The position numbers and the translations under genes were made by a program. Under the pieces are notes generated by a model. The model worked only from the letters and a program-made list of their open reading frames with translations, made no database searches and was not told the origin of the DNA. From Polyangiaceae bacterium (GTDB taxonomy: Bacteria; Myxococcota_A; Polyangia; Polyangiales; Polyangiaceae), in the NCBI GenBank assembly GCA_041389725.1, contig JAWKRG010000002.1:558001-622000 (forward strand): 64,000 nt of DNA. Direction: 5' to 3'. Each line of letters begins with the position of its first letter. The first letter of the stretch is position 1. Of the stretch, positions 35,008-43,894 are shown piece after piece.

Positions 35008-36884
35008 ATCCGCGCGGTGCTCTTGTCAGCATCGTCACGGCGGCGGTGCTGCTCTCGGCGCCTCGAGCGGCCGTGGCGGCGGGAAGCGTGTCGCTGCAGG
35101 TATCCACGCACAAGCCAGAGGTGGGAGAAGCTTTCACTGTGCAACTCGTCGCCCTGGTCGATCGAGGCAGCACGATTCCGCAATCCCCCAAGTTGCGCAC
35201 GGCGCCCGGACTCACGACCCGCGGCCCCGACATCTCGACGCAGACGCGCGTGAACATCGTCGGCGGCCAAGTCATCGCCAAGATCGGGATCGCGGCGACC
35301 TGGACCGTGACGGCGTCGAAGCCAGGCACTTACACGCTGGGCCCGGGCAGCATCATCATCGACGGCAAGCAACAGTTGACCAAGGCCGTGAGCGTCAACG
35401 TCGTGCCGGCGCAGGCAAAACCCCGAGCACCCGGCTTCGACCCCTTCGATCCGTTTTCCTTTCCGGGCATGCCCAAGATCCCCGGGCTGACCACGGACGA
35501 CGAGGAGGACAACGAAGACGAGCTGTCGCTGCTACCACCCTTTCCGGAGGAGTTCAGACTCGGGCGACCTCTCGACGCCGTAGCGTTCTTGCGCGCGGAA
35601 GTGTCCCCGCGCCGCGCCGTCGTGGGGGAGCAGGTGACCCTCGCCGTGTATGCCTACGGCAAGCGCGGTCCCTTTCGCGAGACGCACACCTCTGAACCGA
35701 GCCGCGAAGCCTTCCTGGCCTACACGCTGCTGGAGAACTCCTACGCCGAGCCTCTGTATCGCGTGCCCGTGGGAGAAAACGTATGGCATGCGAAGAAGAT
35801 CCGCGAGCTCGCGCTGTTCCCGATCTCCGCAGGCAAGCTGACCATTGGCGCGATGCGCATGGGCTTCGAGGGCCGCGGCTACGCCTCTGACGGACCGCAC
35901 CGCGGGTTGGTGCGTTACAGCAACGCGTTGGAACTCGAGGTGAGCGAACCACCTGTGAGTGGTCGTCCTCCAGGTTACAGGATCGGCGACGTGGGACGAT
36001 ACACGCTGACCGCCAGCGTCACGCCCCGGGAAATCGTCGCGGGCGAGTCGGTCAGCATCGTTGCAAGACTCGAAGGCACGGGAAATGTGCCCTACGCGCT
36101 TCGTATTCCACAGCAGCACGACGTGGAGTGGCTGGAGCCCAACATCGTGGACGACGTGAGCGCGCGCGGCTCGACCATCGGCGGCAAGCGCACCTTCAGC
36201 TACGTCGTGCGGGTCGACAAGGCCGGCGATGTGGATCTCGGGCAGCTCTCATTGCCCTATTGGGATCCGGAGCGCGGCCGCTACGAAGTCGCGCAGACCG
36301 CGCTCGGCAACGTGAAGGTCGGCGCTGGCAGCAAGCAAGCTGCAGCGGAGCCAGCCAAGGCCGACCCCTTGAGCGCGCTCGCGACTCCGCGCACCGCCCT
36401 GCGCCCGCTGCCGTCGCAGTCGTCCCCCGCGAGCCGCAATCCCTGGTTCTTCCCTGTCCTGTTCGCCCCACCACTGCTCGTCGTCTCCGCCTGGGGCGCA
36501 CGACGAGGCATGGCGCACCTTCGGCGGCGCGCCGAGTCTCGTGCTGGTGACCTTGCACGACGGGCGCGCCAAGCTCTGGTCCAGGCGAAGGAAGCAGACA
36601 AAGCCGACGCGAACCTGGAAGTGGCATCCCACGTCGAGCGCGCCGTGTTCCTCGCCATCGAACACGGCGCCGGGCTGCGCGCGCGCGCCGTGCTTCGTGA
36701 CGAACTTCTTGGACAGCTTCGTGAGCGCGACGTGAAAGAGGAGCTTGCCGACGCAGTCATCCGGACGCTCGCAGCATGTGACGACGTGCGCTTCGCTGGT
36801 GAGTCAGCCAGTGATCTGCTCAGCTCGGGTCGAGAGGTGGTGAGCGCGCTGTTGGATCGGGCGTCCGTTCGGGGGGGCTCGTGA
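35004..36884 (+). CDS. BatD-like protein
   Basis: The 626-residue product has a signal peptide (to about residue 26, APRAAVA), then repeated Ig-like beta domains typical of BatD: VSLQVSTHKPEVGEAFTVQL, RAVVGEQVTLAVYAYG and YTLTASVTPREIVAGESVSI. A transmembrane helix near 492-508 (WFFPVLFAPPLLVVSAWG) precedes a helical cytoplasmic tail. An acidic insertion (about 156-175, DDEEDNEDE) is unusual. The start is GTG 35004 with the stop of BatB/C overlapping by four bases. BatD proteins are required in some bacteria for stress tolerance or gliding-related functions; the role here is unknown. Confidence 0.88.
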   Translation: MNPRGALVSIVTAAVLLSAPRAAVAAGSVSLQVSTHKPEVGEAFTVQLVALVDRGSTIPQSPKLRTAPGLTTRGPDISTQTRVNIVGGQVIAKIGIAATWTVTASKPGTYTLGPGSIIIDGKQQLTKAVSVNVVPAQAKPRAPGFDPFDPFSFPGMPKIPGLTTDDEEDNEDELSLLPPFPEEFRLGRPLDAVAFLRAEVSPRRAVVGEQVTLAVYAYGKRGPFRETHTSEPSREAFLAYTLLENSYAEPLYRVPVGENVWHAKKIRELALFPISAGKLTIGAMRMGFEGRGYASDGPHRGLVRYSNALELEVSEPPVSGRPPGYRIGDVGRYTLTASVTPREIVAGESVSIVARLEGTGNVPYALRIPQQHDVEWLEPNIVDDVSARGSTIGGKRTFSYVVRVDKAGDVDLGQLSLPYWDPERGRYEVAQTALGNVKVGAGSKQAAAEPAKADPLSALATPRTALRPLPSQSSPASRNPWFFPVLFAPPLLVVSAWGARRGMAHLRRRAESRAGDLARRARQALVQAKEADKADANLEVASHVERAVFLAIEHGAGLRARAVLRDELLGQLRERDVKEELADAVIRTLAACDDVRFAGESASDLLSSGREVVSALLDRASVRGGS

Positions 36885-37714
36885 ACTTCCAGGTAGCTGC
36901 CGTTGCCGCACTACTGATCCTACTCGCTCCCGCTCCGACGCTTGCGGCAGCGCCGGGCACCGAGGGGCTCTTTCGCGAGGGAGTGGCCGCGCTGGAACGC
37001 GGATCCCACGACGACGCCATCGACCGCTTCGAGCTCTTGGCAGACCGTGGCGTGCAACATCCGGACGCCAGCTACGACCGAGCCGTCGCCTACGTCGCGC
37101 GCGTGCGCGCCACGGGCGGACGTCCCGGCGACCTGGGACGCGCAGCTGCAGGCTTCGCCGAGGCCCTGGAGCTCGATCCATCGGACATGGCAGCCGAGCA
37201 GGCGCTGCAGACGGTCCGTGAGGAGATCGCTCGGCGCCGAGCACGGGCAGGAGATCAGCCGGTGCGCGCTCGCCCCGCACTATCGCGGGCGGTGTTGGAT
37301 CTGCTCCCCGAAGGTGGCTGGGCGATTCTGGCCGCTGCTGGTTCCCTGCTGTGCGCCCTGGGCCTCGGCTTGCGCCTCTTTTCGCAGGCGCGAAGACCAC
37401 GCCTGGTGGGTGACATCGTTGGTGGTCTGGGCGGAGCCGCCTTGCTCATTGGTGGTGCGGCCCTGGCCATGGCCACGCGCATGCACGTCAACGCCCGCCC
37501 AGCAGTCGTGGTGGTTCCAGAGGCACGGCTGCTGAACGCAGCGGGCGTTCCTGTGGCGGCCAAGGGCGGCGACCCCGGTGCGATTCCGGAAGGCGAGAGC
37601 GTGTTCGTACGCGAGCAGGTCGGCGCCACCCACCGCGTGGAGTGGGGTAGCGTCGAAGGCTACGTCAGCGCAGGCCAGCTGCGCTTCTTGGCACGTGACC
37701 GGCAGATGAACTGA
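36881..37714 (+). CDS. BatE-like protein with TPR and SH3-like domains
   Basis: The 277-residue product has a signal peptide (to about 22), TPR-like helices (about 28-125: EGVAALERGSHDDAIDRFE and FAEALELDPSDMAAEQAL), and two transmembrane helices (about 145-166 and 180-203). A C-terminal SH3-like region follows (VFVREQVGATHRVEWGSVEGYV). This is the BatE layout and it closes the operon. It starts at GTG 36881, overlapping batD by 4 nt. Nothing resembling a strong terminator directly follows. Confidence 0.85.
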   Translation: MNFQVAAVAALLILLAPAPTLAAAPGTEGLFREGVAALERGSHDDAIDRFELLADRGVQHPDASYDRAVAYVARVRATGGRPGDLGRAAAGFAEALELDPSDMAAEQALQTVREEIARRRARAGDQPVRARPALSRAVLDLLPEGGWAILAAAGSLLCALGLGLRLFSQARRPRLVGDIVGGLGGAALLIGGAALAMATRMHVNARPAVVVVPEARLLNAAGVPVAAKGGDPGAIPEGESVFVREQVGATHRVEWGSVEGYVSAGQLRFLARDRQMN

Positions 37715-37774
37715 ATCGCTAGTCCCTTTGCAGTGCGATGCTTGCCAAGTTTGGCAGGACTCGGCGGTGTCTCG

Positions 37775-37810
37775 CTGGCGGTCAGCGGTCGGCAATCTGC
37801 GGTCAGCTTG
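37775..37810. repeat. left inverted-repeat arm (GGTCAGC repeats)
   Basis: Three degenerate copies of GCGGTCAGC/GCGGTCGGC occur in a row. They are an approximate reverse complement of the GGCTGACGGCTGA repeats at 37966-38008. The two arms bracket the gene remnant between them. Confidence 0.5.
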
Positions 37811-37976
37811 GCGGAGCGGAAGCGAGCGTCGGGAGCACGTACAGTCTGCGCAGTTTGAGGCCCGTGATGACCGCGCATCGTCCGGGCTCGGTGACGTAGT
37901 ACTTGCAGCGGCGACCGATTCGCTCGATGAGGCCGTGGAGATGCTCTACCGGTTCATGTAGTCGCTCAGCTCTGAT
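37803..37976 (-). pseudogene. decayed winged-helix-like C-terminal fragment
   Basis: Reading the (-) strand towards a TGA at 37805-37803 gives about 57 codons without a start. They contain EHLHGLIERIGRRCKYYVT, then EPGRCAVITGLKLRRLY and VLPTLA. This resembles the C-terminal winged-helix-like end (HGLI-x(n)-YKYYLT-x-x-G-x-x-V-x-x-x-LKL) of a protein family I have seen scattered in bacterial genomes, often near mobile DNA. The N-terminal part is missing and replaced by repeats. The family name is uncertain; the recognisable protein pattern is what argues for a remnant. Confidence 0.45.
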
Positions 37977-38008
37977 GGCTGAGGGCTGACGGCTGACGGC
38001 TGATAGCC
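37966..38008. repeat. right repeat arm, tandem GGCTGA(C/G) units
   Basis: GGCTGAGGGCTGACGGCTGACGGCTGA-like units repeat four times with a 7-bp period (37978-38005). They are roughly inverted relative to the arm at 37775-37810. The arrangement suggests the edges of a small decayed insertion. Confidence 0.55.
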
Positions 38009-38052
38009 CAGCGTCGCGCAGTTCCTTTTGGTTCCGGCGACGCCGGCCTAGG

Positions 38053-40101
38053 CTAGTCGCCCGTGTCCATGGGCTTGAAGGCTTGCATCAGCTCTTCTTG
38101 AGTCTTCTGTTGGACTGGATCGTAGTGGCTGAGATCCATCGTGAACGTCCCCATGCCACCGGTCAGCCCCTTGAGATGCGAGGCGTATTCCGTCAACTCG
38201 GCGAGAGGAACGAGCGCCGTGATCTGCGCTCGCCCACCAGGCAACGTGTTGCTGCCATTGATGCGACCTCGACGTGACGAAATGTCGCCCGTAACGTCAC
38301 CGATGGCGCCATTGGGAGCGGTGATCTCCACACGCACGATGGGCTCTAGCACGATCGGGTGCGCCTTCTTGATGGCGTCCAGGAAGGCACGCTTGCCGGC
38401 GGAGATGAACGCCACTTCTTTCGAATCCACGGAGTGGTGCTTGCCGTCGTAAACGACTACGCGCACGTCCTGCAGGCGGTAGCCGGCGATGGCGCCGTCG
38501 ACGAGCACTTGGCGCACGCCCTTCTCCACTGCGGGAATGAAGTGGGAGGGAATGGTTCCGCCCTTGATTTCGTCGACGAATTCGAACCCGCCGCCGCGAT
38601 CCAGCGGCTCCACGCGCAGGTAGACTTCACCGAACTGCCCTGCGCCACCCGTCTGCTTCTTGTGACGATGGTGTCCCTCCGCCTTGGCGGTGATCGTCTC
38701 GCGGTAGGGAATGCTCGGGGGATGGGTCTTGAGCTTGACGCCGTGGCGTTCGACCAGAGCGTCGAGCATCACGCGCAGGTGCAAGTCACCAAGGCCGTAC
38801 AGCACCGTTTCGTTGGAAGAGGCAATGTGCTGCACGCTCACGCAGGGGTCCTCTTCCGTCAGACGGTGCAGGCCCTCGGAGATCTTCTGCTCATCACCGC
38901 GACGCTCGGGCTCGATGGCCACCCCTAGCATCGGAGGCGGAAAGTTCACGCCCTTGAGGTGGAACTTGTCCTCGTCATGAGAGTCGTGGAGCACGGCATC
39001 GAAGTGAATGTCGTCGATCTTGACCACACCGCAGATGTCACCGGGCACCGCTTCGGTCATCTCGATGCGGTCTTTGCCCTGCAGTTGGTAGAGGCGCGCA
39101 ATTTTGATCGGCTTGCGCGCGTCGCCGACATAGAGCTGCATGCCGGTCTTCACGGTACCCTGGTGCACGCGGAACACACCCAGCTTGCCGACGAACGAGT
39201 CGAACGCGACCTTGAACACGTGCGCGATGACGTGCTCTGACGTCTTGGGTACGATTTTCACCAACTCGGCGTCGGGGCCATCTCCTTTGAGGAAGGGCGG
39301 AGGGTTGCCCTCGGTCGGGTTCGGCACGAGGCGCGCAATGATGTCGAGCAACTCGGGAATGCCAGCGCCCGTTTCGGCAGAGCAGAAGCACACCGGAATG
39401 AGGTGCCCTTCGCGGAGTGCCTTCTCGAAGGGGTCGTGGAGTTGCTCGGGGCTGAGTTCTTCGCCTTGTTCGAGGTAGAGCGCCATCAACGCGTCGTCCA
39501 CCTCGACCACCTGATCGATGATTTCCGAGTGCGCTTGTTCCACCGTGGAAAAGTCCGTCGGCTTGCCGTGGGGCTGGAAGTAGCAGTCGACGACCGCCTG
39601 GCCGCCTTCCGCGGGAAGGTTGATGGGCAAGCACTCCTTGCCAAAGATATCGCGCACCTGCTGCAGCGTGCCCTCCAGGTCGGCCTTGGGATGGTCGATC
39701 TTGTTGATGATCACCATCCGGCACAGCTTGCGGTTCTTCGCGTAATCCATTGCGCGCTGCGTGACCGGTTCCACTCCGTTCGCCGCGCTCACCACGACAC
39801 ACGCAGTGGCCACGGCTTCGATCGCCGTCAGAGCCCGGCCGAGAAAGTCGGGGAAGCCCGGCGTGTCGATCACGTTGACGTGTTTGCCCTGCGTCGTGAA
39901 GTGGCAGAGCGCCGTATCGATGGAGTGGCCGAGTTGCTTCTCGGCCGAGGTGAAGTCGCAAACCGTCGTGCCCTTGTCGATGGCGCCGCGGGCGGGAATG
40001 GCGCCCGACGCTGCGAGTAAGGCGTCGGCAAGCAACGTCTTCCCCGCGCCCGAGTGACCAACGAGGGCGATGTTCCGGATGTCTTCCGTAGAGTGGGCCA
40101 T
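38053..40101 (-). CDS. elongation factor G-like translational GTPase (EF-G paralogue)
   Basis: The 682-residue product has G1 GHSGAGKT (15-22), G3 DTPGF (79-83) and G4 NKID (133-136). The EF-G domains II-V follow, including GGAGQFGEVYLRVEPL and SSRRGRINGSNTLPGGRAQI. The G1 loop GHSGAGKT and first residues (IRNIALVGHSGAGKT) are typical of the EF-G-like group (often called FusA2/EF-G2), rather than the main translocase, which normally has AHIDAGKT. It probably has a specialised role in translation or recycling. No ribosomal-protein operon is nearby, which also argues for a paralogue. ATG 40101 agrees with the family N-terminus. Confidence 0.9.
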   Translation of the reverse strand: MAHSTEDIRNIALVGHSGAGKTLLADALLAASGAIPARGAIDKGTTVCDFTSAEKQLGHSIDTALCHFTTQGKHVNVIDTPGFPDFLGRALTAIEAVATACVVVSAANGVEPVTQRAMDYAKNRKLCRMVIINKIDHPKADLEGTLQQVRDIFGKECLPINLPAEGGQAVVDCYFQPHGKPTDFSTVEQAHSEIIDQVVEVDDALMALYLEQGEELSPEQLHDPFEKALREGHLIPVCFCSAETGAGIPELLDIIARLVPNPTEGNPPPFLKGDGPDAELVKIVPKTSEHVIAHVFKVAFDSFVGKLGVFRVHQGTVKTGMQLYVGDARKPIKIARLYQLQGKDRIEMTEAVPGDICGVVKIDDIHFDAVLHDSHDEDKFHLKGVNFPPPMLGVAIEPERRGDEQKISEGLHRLTEEDPCVSVQHIASSNETVLYGLGDLHLRVMLDALVERHGVKLKTHPPSIPYRETITAKAEGHHRHKKQTGGAGQFGEVYLRVEPLDRGGGFEFVDEIKGGTIPSHFIPAVEKGVRQVLVDGAIAGYRLQDVRVVVYDGKHHSVDSKEVAFISAGKRAFLDAIKKAHPIVLEPIVRVEITAPNGAIGDVTGDISSRRGRINGSNTLPGGRAQITALVPLAELTEYASHLKGLTGGMGTFTMDLSHYDPVQQKTQEELMQAFKPMDTGD

Positions 40102-40223
40102 GTACACCTCTGGGGGGTCTGGGCCGCCTGCCGGAACGCTCCGGGCGACTCCGGGGCGGGGTTTGGACCTACCGCATCCGCATGCCGCAGGAAATCGCCT
40201 TCGCGCGCGGGCGGAGCAAAGGT

Positions 40224-42107
40224 TCAGGGTGCCGGCTCGAGGGGCGCAATGTCTGCGTCCGCGCCCGCTTCTGGGATGGGACACTTCTCGCCGGTGTAGC
40301 CAGGTTCGCCCTCGGGAATGCGGCAGGGGTGGACTTCCACGCGACGCACTCGGGCCCGGTACGTCACCTTGCGCTTCTCTTCCTTGTGGCTGCCATCGGG
40401 AAAGGTCACCACTCGCCCCACGATCAGGCTCCACCCCAGCTGTCCAGACTCCTTCACCTTCTCACGGTCGGGCTCGAGTTCTTCGTTGGGGATCAGTTCT
40501 ACGGTCGGCTTCTCGATATCGAATTGCCCGCTACGCGTGGCGCGGACCTTTCGGCCACCGTTGTCACCGTAGATCTTCACGGTGATGGACGTCTCCGTGT
40601 ACTCGCAGCGAATCAGCATGCCCGCCTCGGTGTCGTTGCGAAAGATGATGTCGGGCTTTGGAAATGAAAGAGTGGCCTCGATCCCCATCGGATAACGCGA
40701 AAAGTAGTAGCTGTGGGGCTGGCGTTCGATGATGTCGTAGGCGCCGTAGAAGAGCGCGTTGAAGATGGTCGTGGCGAACTGGCTGGCGCCACCGCCCAAG
40801 GCGTCCACCATTTCGCCTTCCTCGATGGTCGGCGCGGCGACGAATCCGTTGCGGGTCGTTCGAGGTCCGACGTGAGCGTTGACGCTGAAGTACTCCCCGG
40901 GCTTGACGATGGCACCGTTCATCAAGTCCGCGATGCGATGGATATTGGCGACTCGCGGTTGGCAGCAGGGGTGAAAGGTCGTGAAGCGGCTCACCAATTT
41001 GGTGATGTGCAGCGCGAGCAGATCGTCGGTGGACATGGAAGGTTCCGCGCCTCGCAAAAGCGGCAACACCCCTTGGCGCGCAGGCGAGTACGCCGCCAAA
41101 ACCAAGGCCTCGGCAACGCGCGGCGTGGAGAGCAGAGTCCCAGGACGCCCCGGGACCACGCGAGGCTGGTCCTTCTTGTCGAACTCCACCGTTGCGTCTC
41201 GCGGCGGCGATTCCAGCTGCCGTTTCTGGCCGTCCAGTAGCTTGTCCAACACCTCGCCGGACAGGCCTACCTCCACGAGGTCGTCGCGCAGCACCCGGAC
41301 GCTGAGCGCCCGACCGAGCTGCGCTTTGGTGAGGGAGATGGTCACGCCCCCGTCCTCACTCGTGAGTGAGATGCGCCCCGCAACCAACTGCTCGGCCTGT
41401 GCCTTGGCGCGTGCCAGGGCGTCAGGTCGCGTTCCCGGCGTGATGCTGACGACAGGCACGTCCAACACGCTGCCTTGGCCGTCCAACAGCGCGGCCAGGA
41501 CTCGCTCGCTCATCCCGGCGTGGTTGACGCGCTGACCGGTGCGCGCGCCGCGCAGCTGCACCTTGCCTGCCTCGTAGACCAACCCGCCCGGAAACGGCGC
41601 TTCGACGATGGCAACCTCGCCGAAGTCGGCCACCACGGACCGCACCATCGCGTCGTCTACGCTGGCGGTCAGCGGCAGGGCTTCGACGCCGGCCCAGCGG
41701 CGCAACCAGAAACCAACTTGCTGCAGCAAAGAGCCGCTCCGTCCAGCAGCCAGCGCGGCCTCTACACTGCGTTCGCCGTCCACTCGGAACCCCACTTCCG
41801 CGGGTGGCACGTAGCGAACCTGACCGTTCAAGCGCAGCGCCAATCGTTGCTCCTCCAAACGCACCGCAACCTCGTTGACACGGCGCGCCAGTGTCGCTGC
41901 GTCGAGGCCCGACGCGGCGATGCCACCGATGGTCACACCACGAAGCACTCGTCCGCGGCTGGTCGCGCGATCCAGCGCAAAAGCGAGCAAGATCAAGACC
42001 AGCGCCAACAGAGGCAGCAGCAGCAGGCGAGCGCGGCTCTTGGCCCACTGACGTAGTGCTTTCCCGATTTCGGGTCTCACGCTCGAAGGAGTGTCGGACT
42101 CAGCCAT
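40224..42107 (-). CDS. VanW-family membrane-anchored protein
   Basis: The 627-residue product has a cytoplasmic N-terminus, one transmembrane helix (about 27-47, LLLLPLLALVLILLAFAL) and two YoaR-like putative peptidoglycan-binding regions. It carries the VanW signature: NGAIVKPGEYFSVNAHVGPR, GGGASQFATTIFNALFYG and HSYYFSRYPMGIEATL. A C-terminal beta domain has Cys in HPCRIPEGEPGYTGEKC. VanW proteins occur in some glycopeptide-resistance loci, but most are of unknown envelope function. It lies 122 bp upstream of the EF-G-like gene on the same strand and is divergent from 42163. Confidence 0.88.
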   Translation of the reverse strand: MAESDTPSSVRPEIGKALRQWAKSRARLLLLPLLALVLILLAFALDRATSRGRVLRGVTIGGIAASGLDAATLARRVNEVAVRLEEQRLALRLNGQVRYVPPAEVGFRVDGERSVEAALAAGRSGSLLQQVGFWLRRWAGVEALPLTASVDDAMVRSVVADFGEVAIVEAPFPGGLVYEAGKVQLRGARTGQRVNHAGMSERVLAALLDGQGSVLDVPVVSITPGTRPDALARAKAQAEQLVAGRISLTSEDGGVTISLTKAQLGRALSVRVLRDDLVEVGLSGEVLDKLLDGQKRQLESPPRDATVEFDKKDQPRVVPGRPGTLLSTPRVAEALVLAAYSPARQGVLPLLRGAEPSMSTDDLLALHITKLVSRFTTFHPCCQPRVANIHRIADLMNGAIVKPGEYFSVNAHVGPRTTRNGFVAAPTIEEGEMVDALGGGASQFATTIFNALFYGAYDIIERQPHSYYFSRYPMGIEATLSFPKPDIIFRNDTEAGMLIRCEYTETSITVKIYGDNGGRKVRATRSGQFDIEKPTVELIPNEELEPDREKVKESGQLGWSLIVGRVVTFPDGSHKEEKRKVTYRARVRRVEVHPCRIPEGEPGYTGEKCPIPEAGADADIAPLEPAP

Positions 42108-42162
42108 CGCTTCGTGTTGGCAGTCCAGCCGTACTCCAGTTTCGCCACTCCTACCATCGGAG

Positions 42163-42798
42163 ATGGCCGCACAAAAACCACACCCCAACTGGCGGCAGCA
42201 TGCTACGAATTTGTCTGTGTGGGTTCGACGCACGGCCATCCGTCCAGTTCCTCCGTACGCGAGGGTGCCGGGTCACGCCTTGGATTCCGTGCGTGAGAGT
42301 CTGGCGGACGACGACGACACCGCGCGCGAGCAATTGGACGACGCCTTCGAGCGCTTCGAGAAGGACCAGCCCACCTTGGCGACCCGCGTCGCTGAGACCT
42401 TGGGTAAACCGCTGGACGAGACGGCCCTTGCTTTGGGCTATTTCTTGGCGCTTGCGGTTTGGCTGGCCTTCGAGCAGGCACATGGCGACCAGCTCGACGA
42501 GATCCAAGAGGAAGAGCTGACGGCAACCGAGGAGTTGCTGGCCCTGGACGAAGATCTTCGGCGCGGGGATCCTGCGGAGCCCCTGGACAGTGACGACGTC
42601 ATTGCCATGGAGCAGCCGCATCTCCTCGAGTTCGTCCACGAACACGTCAACGCGACCTTGGAAGCGCACGCCGATGAAGTGGACGTCGATGATGTGCATA
42701 CGGTGTATCGCGTAGTCCTGGTGGAGATCTTGGCTCTGTCTTACGCGGTGCGTCGCCCAAGCGGCTATCCCGTGGCGAAGACGGAGCTCCTCGCCTAG
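42163..42798 (+). CDS. acidic hypothetical protein
   Basis: The 211-residue product is rich in Asp/Glu and helical. It includes a hydrophobic stretch LALGYFLALAVWLAFEQ that is too polar at its ends to be a clear membrane span. Other segments are EEELTATEELLALDEDL and VYRVVLVEILALSYAVRR. No family is recognised. The start is uncertain: the ATG at 42163 has a poorly spaced GGAG, and a downstream GTG could be used instead, since the first 45 residues are basic and unlike the rest. It shares a short divergent region with the VanW gene. Confidence 0.55.
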   Translation: MAAQKPHPNWRQHATNLSVWVRRTAIRPVPPYARVPGHALDSVRESLADDDDTAREQLDDAFERFEKDQPTLATRVAETLGKPLDETALALGYFLALAVWLAFEQAHGDQLDEIQEEELTATEELLALDEDLRRGDPAEPLDSDDVIAMEQPHLLEFVHEHVNATLEAHADEVDVDDVHTVYRVVLVEILALSYAVRRPSGYPVAKTELLA

Positions 42799-42874
42799 AC
42801 GGCGCGCGCCGGTGCTTCTTGCGTGAATCCGGCTGTTGGCGGGTGTAATGTGCCGCGCGCCGCCGGAGGAGCCC

Positions 42875-43882
42875 ATGATCAAGAATACCCAGTTCACGTC
42901 GGGAATCGTCACCGCCCTAGCCCTGATCGCCGTCGGACCCGGCTGCGGCGGGTCCACGGACATCGACTTCACCGGCTACGACGGCGGAGCGGACGCGGCC
43001 ACGGGTGGCGGCGGCAGCGGCGGCTCGGGCGCGTCCACCACGGGCGGCAGTGCTGGGAGCGGAAACTTCGCCGGCACGGGTGCGGGAGGCTCGGCGGGCT
43101 CACCGGGTGGCGCCGGCGGCGTCGGGGCGGGCGGCGCGGGCGGATGCGGCCCTTGCCCCCAGCCGCCACCCTCTCCCATCGGGCAAGTCACATCGTGCTG
43201 CGCTGGTGACAAGTGCGGTATCACCATCGACCTGCTGGGTGGCCAATGCCTGGAGCTCGGGCAGCCCGGCAGTGCGGATCCCTCGTGCCCCACGCAGAAC
43301 GTCCAGGGCTTTCCCCTGCAAGGCTGCTGCAAGCCGAGCAACGTGTGCGGGCTGATGGATCCCTTGTTTGGCCTAGGTTGTGTGGATCCATCACAGTTCG
43401 GTCAACCCGCGGGCCCGCCCTGCGGCGGCGGAACCGGTGGTTCGGGGACAGGCGGAACCGGAACAGGCGGAACCGGAACGGGCGGAGTGGGCACGGGCGG
43501 CACTGGTACCGGCGGTTCGACGGCAGGCGAAGTCGCCTGCGGAAGCACGGCGAACCCCACGACCTGCGCAGCGAGCGAGAAGTGCTGCGTGCTTACCCCA
43601 GGCTTGGACTACTGCGCGCCACCCGCACAGCAGTGCGCTTGCACATCGCCCAATTGCGACACGATCGACGTGGAGTGCGATGGTCCCGAAGACTGTCCGG
43701 GCCAGGTCTGCTGTGGGATCTTCTCGTTTCAGCAGAACCAGTACACGGACCTTCGTTGTCAGAACAACTGCGGCGGCCCGAACCAGCGCGAGATCTGCAA
43801 GCCGGGACAGCAGTGTCAGAATCCGAATTTCACTTGCAGCCAGTCGCCCTCGCTGCCGTCGTACCTGTATCGCTGCAACTGA
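42875..43882 (+). CDS. cysteine-rich lipoprotein with Gly-Thr repeats
   Basis: The 335-residue product has a signal peptide with lipobox VGPGC (Cys 24), behind a good ribosome binding site (GGAGGAGCCC before ATG 42875). Two Gly/Ser/Thr-rich linkers flank Cys-rich modules: SCCAGDKCGI, QGCCKPSNVCGL, then SEKCCVLTPGLDYC, EDCPGQVCCGIFSF and a terminal LYRCN. The second linker is built from five-residue GGTGT-type repeats encoded by a tandem DNA repeat. It shares the GxxCC and Y-R-x-C ending with the lipoproteins at 2612 and 13211. Function unknown. Confidence 0.75.
   Translation: MIKNTQFTSGIVTALALIAVGPGCGGSTDIDFTGYDGGADAATGGGGSGGSGASTTGGSAGSGNFAGTGAGGSAGSPGGAGGVGAGGAGGCGPCPQPPPSPIGQVTSCCAGDKCGITIDLLGGQCLELGQPGSADPSCPTQNVQGFPLQGCCKPSNVCGLMDPLFGLGCVDPSQFGQPAGPPCGGGTGGSGTGGTGTGGTGTGGVGTGGTGTGGSTAGEVACGSTANPTTCAASEKCCVLTPGLDYCAPPAQQCACTSPNCDTIDVECDGPEDCPGQVCCGIFSFQQNQYTDLRCQNNCGGPNQREICKPGQQCQNPNFTCSQSPSLPSYLYRCN
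43425..43520 (+). repeat. 15-bp tandem coding repeat (GGCGGAACCGGAACA-like)
   Basis: About six degenerate copies of a 15-bp unit encode Gly-Gly-Thr-Gly-Thr linker residues in the lipoprotein gene. Two central copies differ at one base, suggesting recent slippage. Copy number may vary between strains. Confidence 0.65.
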
Positions 43883-43894
43883 CGCAGCGCTGAT

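Larger units (their letters stand above)
37715..38052. other. intergenic region with a gene remnant and inverted repeats
   Basis: This 338-bp gap separates the end of the Bat operon from the stop of the EF-G-like gene, which is convergent. Near its left end TGCCAAGTTTGGCA (37743-37756) has 6-bp palindromic arms. The centre is a decayed coding fragment on the (-) strand (37803-37976), flanked by TCAGC-rich inverted repeats; these are listed separately. No intact gene is seen. Confidence 0.6.

Noticed and set aside
37728..37961. 77-codon + strand open frame in the Bat/EF-G gap
   Set aside because: It has no family pattern, while the opposite strand carries a recognisable fragment; the frame also runs through repeat DNA.
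43425..43520. Short direct repeats considered as a CRISPR array
   Set aside because: The units are 15 bp, contiguous and coding for a Gly/Thr linker; there are no spacers and no cas genes.
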